From assembly GCF_005771435.1 (NCBI RefSeq), contig NZ_VANI01000002.1, positions 124,001 to 188,000 of the forward strand: DNA of 64,000 nucleotides, in the 5' to 3' direction. The notes under the pieces are model-generated. The model was not told where the DNA came from. It was given only the letters and a program-made list of their open reading frames with translations, and made no database searches. Origin of the DNA: Microbulbifer harenosus. Its GTDB lineage: Bacteria > Pseudomonadota > Gammaproteobacteria > Pseudomonadales > Cellvibrionaceae. A program made the position numbers and the translations under genes. Below are positions 9,070-18,869 of this stretch, piece after piece. Each line of letters begins with the position of its first letter. Within the stretch, counting starts at the first letter, position 1.

Positions 9070-10389
9070 GTGAACAGTGTCAGTGACAGCGCCGCCGCTA
9101 ATGCCGCTATTAGTGCTACAGCGCATGAGCAGGACTCCACCGAAGCCAGGTTACAGGCCATGGGTCGCGCCGCGCGCGCTGCCGCCCGTCTGATGGCCCG
9201 CGCTGATACCGGCAGCAAAAACGCCGCGCTCAAAGCCATCGCCGCGGAGCTGGACGCCCAGCGACCGCAGCTGGCGGCGGCCAACGCCAAAGACATGCAG
9301 AAAGGCCGCGACAATGGCCTTGACGCCGCGCTGCTGGACCGGCTGGAACTGACCGATGCGCGCATCGACGGGATGATCGAGGGACTGCTGCAGATCGCAG
9401 AACTGCCGGACCCGGTGGGCGAAGTCAGCGACCTTAAATACCGCCCCACTGGCATCCAGGTGGGCAAAATGCGCGTACCGCTCGGCGTGGTCGGGATCAT
9501 TTACGAATCGCGACCCAATGTGACCATCGACGCCGCCAGCCTGTGCCTGAAGTCCGGCAACGCGACCATTCTGCGCGGCGGCAGCGAGGCACTGCACTCC
9601 AACGGCGCCATCGCCGCCTGTATTGCCGCCGGCCTGCGACAGGCTGGCCTGCCGGAGACGGCGGTACAGGTGGTGGATACCACCGACCGCGCCGCGGTGG
9701 GAGCACTGATTTCCATGCCGGAATACGTGGATGTGATTGTTCCCCGCGGCGGCAAGGGCCTTATTGAACGCATCAGCCGCGAGGCGCGGGTGCCGGTGAT
9801 CAAACATCTGGACGGCATCTGCCACGTCTACCTGGACGACCGCGCCGACCCGGAGAAGGCATTCAACATCGCGCTGAACGCCAAGACCCACCGCTACGGT
9901 GTGTGCAACGCGATGGAAACCCTGCTGGTGGCCGAGGCGGTAGCGGCGGAATTCCTGCCCCGCCTGGCGGCGGCTTACCTTGAAAAAGGCGTGGAGCTGC
10001 GCGGTTGCGAAAAAACCCGTGCCATCGTGCCCCAGGCACTGCCGGCGACGGAGGAAGACTGGGCCACAGAATACCTGGCACCGGTGCTGTCGATCCGCGT
10101 GGTGGCGGACATGGATGCGGCGATGGACCACATCGCCCGCTACAGTTCCGGCCACACCGAGTCCATCGTCACCGAGGATTACAGCCGCGCGCGTCGCTTT
10201 CTCGCAGAGGTGGACTCCAGTTCGGTGATGGTCAATGCCTCCACCCGCTTCGCGGATGGCTTTGAATACGGACTGGGCGCGGAAATCGGCATCAGCACCG
10301 ACAAAATCCACGCCCGTGGCCCGGTGGGGCTTGAGGGGCTCACCTCGCAGAAATGGATCGTGTTTGGCGACGGACACATCCGCCAGTAG
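9070..10389 (+). CDS. proA: Gamma-glutamyl phosphate reductase (glutamate-5-semialdehyde dehydrogenase)
   Basis: Catalyses the NADPH-dependent reduction of gamma-glutamyl phosphate to glutamate-5-semialdehyde, the second step of proline synthesis, in the cytoplasm. At 439 residues it is about 20 longer than E. coli ProA because of an Ala/Ser-rich N-terminal extension. The family segments are all present: [31 protein letters not shown] and the active-site cysteine C279 in [11 protein letters not shown]. The GTG start at 9070 has GGAG about eight bases upstream. proB is not adjacent. The gene heads the envelope gene run; a palindromic repeat lies between its stop and nadD, and proA next to nadD is the arrangement I recall from Pseudomonas. 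Confidence 0.97.
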   Translation: MNSVSDSAAANAAISATAHEQDSTEARLQAMGRAARAAARLMARADTGSKNAALKAIAAELDAQRPQLAAANAKDMQKGRDNGLDAALLDRLELTDARIDGMIEGLLQIAELPDPVGEVSDLKYRPTGIQVGKMRVPLGVVGIIYESRPNVTIDAASLCLKSGNATILRGGSEALHSNGAIAACIAAGLRQAGLPETAVQVVDTTDRAAVGALISMPEYVDVIVPRGGKGLIERISREARVPVIKHLDGICHVYLDDRADPEKAFNIALNAKTHRYGVCNAMETLLVAEAVAAEFLPRLAAAYLEKGVELRGCEKTRAIVPQALPATEEDWATEYLAPVLSIRVVADMDAAMDHIARYSSGHTESIVTEDYSRARRFLAEVDSSSVMVNASTRFADGFEYGLGAEIGISTDKIHARGPVGLEGLTSQKWIVFGDGHIRQ

Positions 10390-10426
10390 GTGCGAAAAGA
10401 GTGTTATTTCCGGAAAGCACATGGGC

Positions 10427-10541
10427 GGTACTGCTACCGGGTGCGGCTTTGTGAGACACGCCGTGAACCCATCCATGGGGGCTCGGCTGCGGCCATCCAG
10501 GCCGCAGACGGTCTCACAAAACCGCACCCGGTAGCAGCACC
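10427..10541. repeat. Palindromic three-arm repeat, copy B (between proA and nadD)
   Basis: Outer arms 10427-10457 and 10511-10541 pair over 31 bases with two mismatches. Inside are two smaller hairpins: ACCC-ATCCAT-GGGG (about 10467-10481) and GCTGCGGCC-ATCCA-GGCCGCAG (about 10485-10507). Both loops carry ATCCA. If transcribed, the whole would form a three-way junction. It lies in the proA-nadD gap, so it is probably in the transcript. Confidence 0.88.
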
Positions 10542-10576
10542 TTCGCGTAACGTAAGGTGGCTATTTGGGAGCGTAT

Positions 10577-11212
10577 TTGAAAACCATCGCCCTGTTCGGC
10601 GGCACCTTCAACCCGGTGCACTTCGGTCACCTGCGCATGGCGCTGGAGCTGAAGGAAGCGCTGGGGTTTGACGAAATGCGCCTGCTGCCTTCCCACCAGC
10701 CGGCGCACCGCGCCGAACCGGGGGTGAGCGCCGAGGCCCGGCGCGACATGCTGGCGCTGGCGCTGGAAGGGTGTCCCGACCTGACGCTGGACGAGCGCGA
10801 ACTGGCGCGGGAGGGGCCCACCTACACCGTGGATACCCTCGAAGAACTGCGGCAGGAATTGGGGAATAACGTCTCCATCAGCTTCTGTATGGGGCTCGAC
10901 TCCCTGCTCGGCCTGCCCGGCTGGCACCGCTGGGAGCGGCTGCCGGAACTGGCCCACCTGGTGGTGGTGACCCGTCCCGGTTGGCAGATGCCGCGGGATG
11001 GTGAGGTGGCGGAACTGTTGGCCCGCTGCCGTGGAAGCATGGACGATATTCGCGGGGAGCCTGCCGGGCGCATCCTGATGCGGGAGCAGACCCTGCTGCC
11101 CATCTCCGCCACCGCAATTCGCAGCCTGATCGGCCGCGGCCGCTCGGCGCAGTTTCTACTGCCGGAGCGGGTACTCAACTACATTCAGATTCATCAGCTC
11201 TACAAGAGCTAA
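10577..11212 (+). CDS. nadD: Nicotinate-nucleotide adenylyltransferase
   Basis: Transfers AMP from ATP to nicotinate mononucleotide, giving nicotinate adenine dinucleotide in de novo and salvage NAD synthesis. The 211-residue protein opens with the nucleotidyltransferase signature GGTFNPVHFGHLR, and the second motif ISATAIRSLI sits near the C-terminus. The start is uncertain: TTG 10577 gives MKTIALFGGTFNP, the usual family start, and has GGGAG five bases upstream; an in-frame TTG at 10565 would add four residues. It follows the palindromic repeat and precedes rsfS by 32 bases, forming one unit with the genes downstream. Confidence 0.95.
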   Translation: MKTIALFGGTFNPVHFGHLRMALELKEALGFDEMRLLPSHQPAHRAEPGVSAEARRDMLALALEGCPDLTLDERELAREGPTYTVDTLEELRQELGNNVSISFCMGLDSLLGLPGWHRWERLPELAHLVVVTRPGWQMPRDGEVAELLARCRGSMDDIRGEPAGRILMREQTLLPISATAIRSLIGRGRSAQFLLPERVLNYIQIHQLYKS

Positions 11213-11244
11213 AAGCAGGGGCCCGGGCCCCAGATACAGGTGTT

Positions 11245-11607
11245 ATGACTGATCTCAAGACAATTGCCGTAAATGCACTGGAAGACCTCAAGGGCCAAGA
11301 CATCACCGCCCTCGACGTATCCGAACTCAGCGATGTGATGGAAACCCTCATCATCTGCACCGGTACCTCCAACCGGCAGGTGAAATCCCTCGCCAACAAC
11401 GTGGTGGAGGACGGCAAAGAGGCCGGTTTCCGCCCCATTGGCGTCGAGGGCATGGAAACCGGCGAGTGGGTGCTGGTGGACTACGGCGATGTGGTGGTGC
11501 ACGTGATGCAGGCGGAAACCCGCCGCTTCTACGACCTGGAAAAACTCTGGTCCATGACCCCCAACACCCGCGCCAATGCGGACGGCAGCGATCCGCACAC
11601 GGACTGA
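11245..11607 (+). CDS. rsfS: Ribosome silencing factor RsfS
   Basis: A 120-residue RsfS/YbeB (Iojap) protein, which binds ribosomal protein uL14 and blocks joining of the 30S subunit when cells slow down. The typical segments are present: ALEDLKGQDITALDVSELSDVMETLIICTGTSNRQVKSLA in blocks, and the GEWVLVDYGDVVVHVMQAETRRFYDLEKLW region that closes the domain. Length is normal for gammaproteobacteria. It lies between nadD and rlmH (9 bases to rlmH), a conserved order that links NAD synthesis with ribosome maturation genes. Confidence 0.97.
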   Translation: MTDLKTIAVNALEDLKGQDITALDVSELSDVMETLIICTGTSNRQVKSLANNVVEDGKEAGFRPIGVEGMETGEWVLVDYGDVVVHVMQAETRRFYDLEKLWSMTPNTRANADGSDPHTD

Positions 11608-11616
11608 CATCCGGTC

Positions 11617-12093
11617 ATGAAGATCCGAATTCTGGCCGCCGGCGGCAAGATGCCGGCCTGGGTACAGGAGGGCTACGGCGAATACGCCAAGCGCCTGCCC
11701 CGGGAGCTCACTCTGGAAATGGTGGAAATTCCTCTCGGCAACCGCGGTCAGAAAAACGCCGCTGCGCTGGTGGAAAAGGCCCGCCAGAAAGAGGGGGAGG
11801 CCATGCTGGCAGCCATTGCGCCCCGCGACCATGTGGTGGCGCTGGAGGTGACCGGCAAGGCCTGGAGCACGGAACAGTTGTCGCGGGAACTGGCGGGCTG
11901 GCAGCTGGGGGGCAGCAATGTGTGCCTGCTGATCGGCGGGCCGGACGGACTGTCGAAAGAGTGCCTGGCGCGGGCCAACCAGAAATGGTCACTGTCGGCG
12001 CTGACCATGCCGCACCCGCTGGTGCGGGTATTGCTGGCGGAACAGCTGTACCGCGCCTGGACCCTGCTGGCGGGGCATCCCTATCACAAATAG
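11617..12093 (+). CDS. rlmH: 23S rRNA pseudouridine-1915 N3-methyltransferase RlmH
   Basis: A 158-residue SPOUT-fold methyltransferase that methylates pseudouridine 1915 in helix 69 of 23S rRNA on assembled ribosomes, using S-adenosylmethionine. Diagnostic segments are [15 protein letters not shown] at the start, [13 protein letters not shown] (the SAM-binding knot) and the C-terminal [24 protein letters not shown] in pieces, ending at the family's characteristic HPYHK. Length is close to the usual 155. It lies 9 bases after rsfS, and 169 bases separate it from mrdA. Confidence 0.98.
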   Translation: MKIRILAAGGKMPAWVQEGYGEYAKRLPRELTLEMVEIPLGNRGQKNAAALVEKARQKEGEAMLAAIAPRDHVVALEVTGKAWSTEQLSRELAGWQLGGSNVCLLIGGPDGLSKECLARANQKWSLSALTMPHPLVRVLLAEQLYRAWTLLAGHPYHK

Positions 12094-12262
12094 CTGAACC
12101 ACCTCTCCGTGAACACGGGCCGCTGTGCTTCTTCCCGTGAACTTGCGCGCGGCTCAGCAGTCAGAAGAACCCTGGAGACTCTTCCAGATACTCTGCAGGG
12201 ACGGCAAAACTGTGTACACTTCGTGGTCATTTTCGCGCCACCGATAATCCCACTGCACCCAA

Positions 12263-14185
12263 ATGTCTGAAAATCTGCGCTTCAAAGACCACCACACCGA
12301 ACAGCGGTTGTTTCGCAACCGTATGCTGGTGGCCATTATTGGCGTGGCTGCCCTGCTCGGTGTACTGGTGGCACGGCTCTACAACCTGCAGATCGTCAAT
12401 TACGAAAGCTACCGCACCCAGTCGGATGAAAACCGTATCCAGGTGCGCCCGGTACCCCCTACCCGCGGGTTGATCTACGACCGCAATGGCGTACTGCTGG
12501 CAGATAACCGCGCCAGCTATACCCTCGCCATCGTGCGCGAGCGGGTGAAGGATATGGATGCGACCATCCAGTCGCTCGGCAAGCTGGTGCAGCTGGACGA
12601 AGCCGATGTGGAAAAGTTCAAGCGCCGCCTGCAGCGCCGCCGCCCATTCGAGCCGGTGCCCTTGCGCTACCTGCTGACGGAAGAGGAAATCGCCCGTATC
12701 AGTGTCAATGAATTTGATCTCCCCGGCGTGTCGGTGGAGGCCGAACTGGTGCGCTATTACCCCGAAGACAAATTGTTCGCCCACAGCGTTGGCTATGTGG
12801 GGCGCATTGCCGAGCGGGATCTCGCGGCGTTTTCCGAAGAAGACGTGAGTCGCTACCGTGGCACCCAGAGCATCGGCAAGGTGGGGCTGGAACGCTCCTA
12901 CGAGGATCTGTTGCTCGGCGAAGTGGGTTTTGAAAATGTGGAAACCAATGCCCGCGGCCGTGTGCTGCGGGTACTGGAACGCCACGATCCCAAGCCCGGC
13001 GCCGAGCTGACCCTGCATCTGGATACCCGCCTGCAGGAAGTGGCTTCCAATGCCCTCGGTGATCGTCGCGGCGCCGTAGTGGCTATCGATGTCAAGACCG
13101 GTGGAGTGCTGGCATTTGTCAGCAGACCGTCTTTTGACCCGAATCTTTTCGTCACCGGTATCAGCTTCAAGGATTACAGTGAACTTCGGGACTCCCTCGA
13201 TGTTCCCTTGTTCAACCGCGCGGTGCAGGGCCAGTATCCACCCGGTTCCACTCTCAAGCCCATGATGGGCCTGGGTGCGCTGGAAGCAGGGGTGATCACC
13301 GCGGATACCACAATCAACGATCCCGGCTTCTACAAATTGCCGAACGATTCGCGTATCTACCGCGACCATATTCGCTGGGGCCACGGCAAGAAGGTCGATC
13401 TGATCCAGGCGCTGGAACAGAGTTGCGACACCTTTTTCTGGGATCTGGCGGCGCGCTGGAACATCGACGGTATGCACGATTTCGCTGTTCGCTTTGGCCT
13501 CGGCTCCAAAACCGGCATCGATGTGCCAGTGGAGCGCCCCGGGATCTTTCCCTCGCGGGACTGGAAGCGCGGTGCCCGCGGCATGTCGTGGTTCCCCGGC
13601 GACAGCCTGAATGCGGTGCTGGGGCAGGGATTCGTGCTGGCCACGCCGCTGCAATTGGCGGTAATGACCGCAACCATCGCCAACCGCGGCACCCATTACC
13701 GCCCGCAGATGGTCATGGCGGTCGACGGGGTGGAGCAACCACCGGAAGTGCTACACCACGTGGATGCGCGTCCGGAGAACTGGGATCTGGTGTTCAAGGG
13801 GATGGAAGCCGTGGTGTACAACGCCCGCGGAACCGGCAAGCGCGCCGGTGCGGGGCTGGACTTCCGCGTCGCCGGTAAATCCGGCACCGCCCAGATCGTG
13901 GGTATTGCCCAGGGCGCCAAATACGATTCCGAAGCGCTTCAGGAGCGCCTGCGCGACAATGCGCTGTTTGTCGCCTTCGCACCGGTGGATGATCCGCAGA
14001 TCGCAGTATCGGTACTGGTGGAAAACGGTGAGAGCGGCGGCCGGGAGGCGGCGCCGGTGGCGCGGGAGGTTCTCGCCGAGTGGATGTCGCGCGATTTCGA
14101 AGACACCGCGGGCCTGTCATCCTGGCGGCCGCCGATGGCGCCGTTGTTGTCGTTACAGTCTGAGGAGATGCGCGCCCGTGGCTAG
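12263..14185 (+). CDS. mrdA: Penicillin-binding protein 2 (rod-shape transpeptidase)
   Basis: The peptidoglycan DD-transpeptidase of the elongasome, working with RodA at the inner membrane. The 640-residue protein has one N-terminal membrane anchor (residues ~20-42), a pedestal/dimerisation domain beginning with the TRGLIYDRNG segment, and the transpeptidase domain. Catalytic Ser329 lies in PGSTLKPM (SxxK), and KSGT appears in RVAGKSGTAQIVG. Length matches E. coli PBP2 (633). ATG 12263 starts MSENLRFKD; the ribosome site is weak. Its last 8 bases overlap rodA, implying translational coupling of the transpeptidase with its glycosyltransferase. Confidence 0.97.
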   Translation: MSENLRFKDHHTEQRLFRNRMLVAIIGVAALLGVLVARLYNLQIVNYESYRTQSDENRIQVRPVPPTRGLIYDRNGVLLADNRASYTLAIVRERVKDMDATIQSLGKLVQLDEADVEKFKRRLQRRRPFEPVPLRYLLTEEEIARISVNEFDLPGVSVEAELVRYYPEDKLFAHSVGYVGRIAERDLAAFSEEDVSRYRGTQSIGKVGLERSYEDLLLGEVGFENVETNARGRVLRVLERHDPKPGAELTLHLDTRLQEVASNALGDRRGAVVAIDVKTGGVLAFVSRPSFDPNLFVTGISFKDYSELRDSLDVPLFNRAVQGQYPPGSTLKPMMGLGALEAGVITADTTINDPGFYKLPNDSRIYRDHIRWGHGKKVDLIQALEQSCDTFFWDLAARWNIDGMHDFAVRFGLGSKTGIDVPVERPGIFPSRDWKRGARGMSWFPGDSLNAVLGQGFVLATPLQLAVMTATIANRGTHYRPQMVMAVDGVEQPPEVLHHVDARPENWDLVFKGMEAVVYNARGTGKRAGAGLDFRVAGKSGTAQIVGIAQGAKYDSEALQERLRDNALFVAFAPVDDPQIAVSVLVENGESGGREAAPVAREVLAEWMSRDFEDTAGLSSWRPPMAPLLSLQSEEMRARG

Positions 14186-15323
14186 TCGCGATTATATGCA
14201 CCGGCTTCCGGATGCTGGCAGTAGCCTGCGCCGTCCGGAGAGCCTTTCCCGCCGCTGGCATATCGACTTGCCACTGCTGTTGTTGCTGCTGGTGCTGGCC
14301 TGTGTGGGGCTGGTGGTGCTCTACAGTGCTTCGGGTGAGGAAATACACTACGTGAAGCGCCAGGCCGTGTTTATGGGGCTGGCCTTTACCGGCATGCTGA
14401 TTGCGGCGCAGATTCCGCTGGAATTTTATCGGCGCTGGTCGCCCTGGTTTTATCTGGGCGGCTGCTGTCTGCTGGTGGCGGTGCTGTTTATCGGCGTGGG
14501 TGCGAAGGGCGCGCAGCGCTGGCTGGAGATTGGCGGTTTCCGCTTTCAGCCCTCGGAGGTGCTCAAGCTGGCGGTGCCCATTGCCGTGGCGGCCTTCCTG
14601 CACTCACGCACGCTGCCGCCGTCGTTTCTCACCGTGGTGGGGGCGCTCGCGATCATCGGCGTGCCGGCTATGCTCATCGTGCGCCAGCCGGATCTGGGAA
14701 CCTCGATTCTGATCGCGGCGTCCGGACTGTTCGCACTGTATCTTTCCGGTCTCAGCTGGAAAATGATCGGCAGCGCTGGTCTGCTGGGCGCCCTGGCTGC
14801 CTGGCCCATGTGGATGTGGGGCATGCGGGACTACCAGCGGCAGAGGGTACTCACTCTGTTCAACCCGGATGCGGACCGTCTCGGTGCGGGCTGGAATATT
14901 TTCCAGTCCAAAGCCGCGATCGGTTCCGGTGGCTGGGCTGGTAAAGGCTATATGGAGGGAACGCAGTCACAGCTGGATTTTCTGCCGGAAAGCCATACTG
15001 ACTTCATCATCGCGGTACTCGCGGAAGAGTGGGGTATGCGCGGCGCGCTGATTCTGCTGACCCTGTACCTGCTGATCATTGCGCGGGGCATCTATATTAG
15101 TTTTACGGCCCAACATGTGTTTGGGCGCTTGCTGGCGGGCAGTATCACGCTCACATTCTTCGTGTATGTGTTTGTGAATATCGGTATGGTCAGCGGCCTG
15201 TTGCCGGTGGTGGGGGTACCCTTGCCTTTGGTAAGCCACGGCGGCACTTCGGTAATTACGCTGATGGCGGGATTCGGGATCCTGATGGCCATCAGCACGG
15301 AAAGACGCAGAGTACTCTTTTGA
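14178..15323 (+). CDS. rodA: RodA, SEDS peptidoglycan glycosyltransferase
   Basis: A 381-residue SEDS-family polytopic protein that polymerises lipid II into glycan strands with PBP2. About ten transmembrane helices are visible, together with family segments WLEIGGFRFQPSE, VRQPDLGTS and LPESHTDFIIAVLAEEWG, ending in VPLPLVSHGGTSVI. The GTG at 14178 is chosen because GAGGAGATG lies just upstream, the overlap with the mrdA stop is 8 bases, and the resulting length fits the family; the open frame itself runs much further upstream inside mrdA, which is an accident of phase. mltB follows after 135 bases. Confidence 0.96.
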   Translation: MASRDYMHRLPDAGSSLRRPESLSRRWHIDLPLLLLLLVLACVGLVVLYSASGEEIHYVKRQAVFMGLAFTGMLIAAQIPLEFYRRWSPWFYLGGCCLLVAVLFIGVGAKGAQRWLEIGGFRFQPSEVLKLAVPIAVAAFLHSRTLPPSFLTVVGALAIIGVPAMLIVRQPDLGTSILIAASGLFALYLSGLSWKMIGSAGLLGALAAWPMWMWGMRDYQRQRVLTLFNPDADRLGAGWNIFQSKAAIGSGGWAGKGYMEGTQSQLDFLPESHTDFIIAVLAEEWGMRGALILLTLYLLIIARGIYISFTAQHVFGRLLAGSITLTFFVYVFVNIGMVSGLLPVVGVPLPLVSHGGTSVITLMAGFGILMAISTERRRVLF

Positions 15324-15458
15324 ACCGGACCCTGAACTGTTTCAGGTGCGGTTCAGGCTGGCTTCATTTTTTGTTGTGTATCGTGCCACTTTTTGGCGCG
15401 TTTGCAGTCACAACAACGCACCGATTTTAATAAGCGACGAACTAGCCGGAAGTACTTT

Positions 15459-16469
15459 ATGAGAACAGGAGCGGTTGTTTTGAAATGGACCACCGGATTG
15501 TTGGCGGGCCTCGGGCTCGTAATCAGCGCCTGTGCCCAGGAGCAGGGGCACGGTGAGAACGCGCAGGCCCGGGCCTTCGTGGATTACATGGTGGCCGAAC
15601 ACAATTTCAACCGCGAAGAACTCGTGGCGCTGATGCAGGAAGCCAAACGCAAGGATTCGATCCTCAAGGCGATCAAGCGACCGGCGGAAAAAGCCAAGCC
15701 CTGGAAAGAGTATCGCGAGATCTTTATCACCAATGCCCGCATTAGCGGCGGCGTGGATTTCTGGGACAAGAATGCCGATGCACTCAAGGCGGCGGAAGAA
15801 AAATACGGCGTACCACCAGAGCTGATCGTAGCCATCATCGGCGTGGAAACCCGCTACGGCGGTAATATGGGCAGCTACCGGGTACTGGATGCGCTGACCA
15901 CGCTGGCCTTCGATTATCCCCGGCGCTCCAAGTTTTTCACCAAGGAGCTGGAAAACTACCTGCTGATGACGCGGGATCAGAATATCGACCCCACTTCCCT
16001 CAAGGGCTCCTATGCAGGCGCCATGGGCTTTGGCCAGTTCATGCCCTCCAGCTACCGCCACTACGCAGTGGACTTCAACGGTGACGGCCGCGTGGATATC
16101 TGGACAGACACCGAAGATGCCATCGGCAGTGTGGCCAACTACTTCGTGGAACATGGCTGGAAAGCCGGTGAACCGGTTACCGTGATCACCCAGCCACTGC
16201 CGAATGCCGACATGACCATCGTCAATGACGACCTCCAGCCGAAGTGGACCATTGGCGAGCTGGCAGCCAAGGGCTTCCCCACCACCGCGAAAGTGACCAA
16301 GGATATGCCCGCCAATGTGTTCTCCCTGGATACCCGGGATGGGGAACAGTTCTGGATCGGATTGAATAATTTCTACACCATTACCCGCTACAACCACAGC
16401 CGTCTTTACGCCATGGCGGTGTACGAACTGGGCCAGGAAATCATCAAAGCGCGCGGTGGCCGCTCCTGA
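15459..16469 (+). CDS. mltB: Membrane-bound lytic murein transglycosylase B (lipoprotein)
   Basis: A 336-residue family-3 lytic transglycosylase that cleaves the MurNAc-GlcNAc bond with formation of 1,6-anhydroMurNAc. Starting at ATG 15459, a short charged segment and hydrophobic core end in the lipobox VISAC, so it should be an outer-membrane lipoprotein. The catalytic glutamate is E130 in IIGVETRYGG; MGFGQFMPSSYRHYAVDF and the DGRVDIW region are also family-typical. An in-frame upstream start at 15393 would put 22 basic/polar residues before the signal and is less likely. It sits between rodA and rlpA, as in Pseudomonas. Confidence 0.96.
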   Translation: MRTGAVVLKWTTGLLAGLGLVISACAQEQGHGENAQARAFVDYMVAEHNFNREELVALMQEAKRKDSILKAIKRPAEKAKPWKEYREIFITNARISGGVDFWDKNADALKAAEEKYGVPPELIVAIIGVETRYGGNMGSYRVLDALTTLAFDYPRRSKFFTKELENYLLMTRDQNIDPTSLKGSYAGAMGFGQFMPSSYRHYAVDFNGDGRVDIWTDTEDAIGSVANYFVEHGWKAGEPVTVITQPLPNADMTIVNDDLQPKWTIGELAAKGFPTTAKVTKDMPANVFSLDTRDGEQFWIGLNNFYTITRYNHSRLYAMAVYELGQEIIKARGGRS

Positions 16470-16612
16470 TCCGGGAGCAGCTTTCACTCTGCAACGCATT
16501 AGAATGCGCCGGGGGCAATGCAGTGCCCGGCACCGGTTGAAAAACAGACTCGAATAACGAGTACGATAGAACGCGGTTGCGGGCGCTGTTTGTCCTGCAC
16601 CGGGGGGAAGCC

Positions 16613-17512
16613 ATGAAAAAAACGATTGTCCTGGGCGCGGCCCGGGTCGGCACTGCTTTTTTGCTGACCATACTCACCGCCTGCAGCACCGTTCCAATGA
16701 AAACCGCCGACAAGCCCGCGGAAAAAGGTGACGTGCCCTTTGATCAGCAACGCGACAGCGGTCCCGCGGTGCCGGTGGATATGCTGGCCACCCCGGAGGT
16801 GACCCCCGTACGCGAACCTATCGGCGTCGCTGGCAACAGATCCCCCTATGTGGTGGATGGCGTGCGCTACAAGGTTCTGAATAAAGTGAAAGGCTACCGT
16901 GAGCGCGGGCACGCTTCCTGGTACGGCACCAAATTCCACGGGCGTAAAACCGCCAACGGCGAGGTCTACAACATGTACGCCCTGTCGGCGGCGCACAAAA
17001 CACTGCCACTGCCCAGCTACGCGAAGGTCACCAACCTGGACAACGGCCGCAGTATTATTGTGCGGATTAACGATCGCGGCCCCTTCGTACCGGGACGGAT
17101 CATTGATCTCAGCTACACCGCGGCACAGAAACTCGGCTACATCAATAAGGGCGTGGCGCGGGTGGAAGTTGAAGCACTGGACCCGGAGAGTCTGCCCAGC
17201 GCGAACGAGACATTGGCAATGGAAAAAGATCCAGCCGCACGCAAGGGACTGCCCGAAGATGCCAGCTTCAAACTTCCGGAAAACACCTTCCTGCAGGTCG
17301 GTGCCTACAGTTCCGCCGGCCAGGCTGAAGAGATTCGCGGACAACTGGCCGCAGCATTCGGCTATCCTGTATCCGTCAGCCCGGTGAAGAGCGGCGGAAA
17401 AATGCTCTATCGGGTGCGTATCGGGCCCATTGCCCAGCAGAGGGCACTGGTTGCATTGCGGGAATCCGTAGAGCAGCAGAAATTTGGCCAACCCCAGGTC
17501 GTGGTGGACTGA
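16613..17512 (+). CDS. rlpA: Septal-ring lytic transglycosylase RlpA (lipoprotein)
   Basis: A 299-residue outer-membrane lipoprotein with lipobox LTAC after the signal sequence. It has the double-psi beta-barrel domain (about residues 95-190, with [20 protein letters not shown] in pieces and VRINDRGPF) and a C-terminal SPOR domain (about 220-297), which binds glycan strands lacking stem peptides at the division site. In Pseudomonas RlpA is a lytic transglycosylase active on such denuded glycan. ATG 16613 is chosen because GGGGGGAAG precedes it and the signal peptide then starts MKKTIVL; an upstream in-frame start at 16577 is less suitable. Confidence 0.96.
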   Translation: MKKTIVLGAARVGTAFLLTILTACSTVPMKTADKPAEKGDVPFDQQRDSGPAVPVDMLATPEVTPVREPIGVAGNRSPYVVDGVRYKVLNKVKGYRERGHASWYGTKFHGRKTANGEVYNMYALSAAHKTLPLPSYAKVTNLDNGRSIIVRINDRGPFVPGRIIDLSYTAAQKLGYINKGVARVEVEALDPESLPSANETLAMEKDPAARKGLPEDASFKLPENTFLQVGAYSSAGQAEEIRGQLAAAFGYPVSVSPVKSGGKMLYRVRIGPIAQQRALVALRESVEQQKFGQPQVVVD

Positions 17513-17609
17513 CCACCTCGCCTGCAACGCCCCATTCTCGGCTAGCAACCTTAGGGCGGCTGGAGCCGGGTTTTGACACACATCGAATGTAAGGAATGAA
17601 GAGAGACTC

Positions 17610-18761
17610 ATGTTCAAACGCTTATTCGCCTGTCTGCTCCTGATCGTCAGCGCCAATGGTGTGGCCCAGGCCGATAAACCGCTGATTCCCGCACCGCCGC
17701 AACTGGCGGCCACCGCCTACCTGTTGATCGATGCCCATACCGGCCAGGTACTGGTGGAGCATGATGCCGACAAGCAGATTCCGCCGGCCAGCTTGACCAA
17801 AATGATGACCAGTTACATCGTGTCGGAAGAGCTGGAGAAAGGTGCGATCAAAGAGCAGGACCCAGTGAATATTTCGGAGAAAGCCTGGCGCATGGGCGGC
17901 TCCAAGATGTTTGTGAAGGTCAATGACAAGGTCCCCGTCATCGACCTGCTGCGCGGCGTGATCGTCCAGTCCGGCAACGATGCCAGTATTGCGCTGGCGG
18001 AACATGTTTCCGGCAGCGAAGAGGTTTTTGCCGAAGTCATGAACCAGCAGGCCGAACGCCTGGGCATGACCGACACCCATTTCGTCAACGCCACCGGATG
18101 GCCGGCGGAGGGCCATTTGACCACGGCCCGCGACCTTGGAACGCTGGCGCGCGCACTCATCAACGATCACCCGGACCACTACGCGCTTTACTCTGAAAAG
18201 TACTTCCGCTTCAACGGCATCAACCAGCCCAACCGCAACCGCCTGTTGTGGCGCGATCCCGCGGTCGACGGCATCAAGACCGGCCACACTGAAGAAGCGG
18301 GTTACTGCCTGGTAGCCTCCGCAGTGAAGCGCGGCATGCGCCTGATCTCCGTAGTGGTCGGCACCGACAGCGACGAAAAACGCGCGGCCGAGACCCAGAA
18401 ACTGCTGGCCTACGGCTTCCGCTATTTCCAGACCCACAAGGTGTATGGCGCCAATGACGTACTGCAGACCGAGCGTGTCTGGGGCGGCAAGGCCGATTCC
18501 GTGGGAATTGCGGTGCAGAATGACGTTTTCGTGACCATTCCCCGCGGTGGCGAAGAGAGCATCAAGGCTGACCTGATCATCGACGGCGAACTGAAAGCCC
18601 CACTGGCCAAAGGCCAGCAGGTGGGCAAAGTGATCGTGACCCTGGACGGCCAGACCGTTGCCGACATCCCGGCCGTAGTGGCGGAAGATGTGGAAGAGGG
18701 CGGCTTCTTCAAGCGCCTGTGGGATTCCATCAAGCGCTTTGTGATGGGCTTTTTCCAGTAA
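17610..18761 (+). CDS. dacA: D-alanyl-D-alanine carboxypeptidase (PBP5/6 family)
   Basis: A 383-residue low-molecular-mass PBP that trims the terminal D-Ala from peptidoglycan pentapeptides in the periplasm. A signal peptide (residues 1-22, ending VAQA) is followed by the penicillin-binding domain with Ser61 in SLTK (61-64), SGN in VQSGNDAS and KTG in GIKTGHTEEAG. The C-terminal beta domain ends in an amphipathic helix (FFKRLWDSIKRFVMGFFQ), the usual membrane tether of PBP5. AGGAATGAAGAGAG precedes the start. It is part of the mrdA-rodA-mltB-rlpA run. Confidence 0.97.
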   Translation: MFKRLFACLLLIVSANGVAQADKPLIPAPPQLAATAYLLIDAHTGQVLVEHDADKQIPPASLTKMMTSYIVSEELEKGAIKEQDPVNISEKAWRMGGSKMFVKVNDKVPVIDLLRGVIVQSGNDASIALAEHVSGSEEVFAEVMNQQAERLGMTDTHFVNATGWPAEGHLTTARDLGTLARALINDHPDHYALYSEKYFRFNGINQPNRNRLLWRDPAVDGIKTGHTEEAGYCLVASAVKRGMRLISVVVGTDSDEKRAAETQKLLAYGFRYFQTHKVYGANDVLQTERVWGGKADSVGIAVQNDVFVTIPRGGEESIKADLIIDGELKAPLAKGQQVGKVIVTLDGQTVADIPAVVAEDVEEGGFFKRLWDSIKRFVMGFFQ

Positions 18762-18786
18762 AAATTACTGAAATTCTCCGTTGCAT

Positions 18787-18808
18787 CCCGGCGGTGTATG
18801 CCGCCGGG
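18787..18808 (+). terminator. Possible terminator or attenuator hairpin after dacA
   Basis: CCCGGCGG (18787-18794) pairs with CCGCCGGG (18801-18808), an 8-base-pair GC-rich stem with a 6-base loop 26 bases after the dacA stop. There is no T-run, so if it ends transcription it does so weakly. The likely -10 box just downstream (18870) suggests a unit boundary here. Confidence 0.4.
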
Positions 18809-18869
18809 GTCGCTTCAAAGCCGTTTCTCCTGCAATCTTTCTTCCCTGTCCAGTGCATGGTCGGCACTG

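Noticed and set aside
13764-14177. Upstream part of the rodA frame within mrdA
   Set aside because: The frame stays open by chance inside mrdA. The ribosome site and family length place the rodA start at GTG 14178.
15331-15372. CCTGAAC/GTTCAGG dyad with a later T-run after rodA as a terminator
   Set aside because: The stem is 7 base pairs with a 13-base loop, and the T-run is nearly 10 bases away. mltB probably needs read-through or its own promoter, but the hairpin is not convincing.
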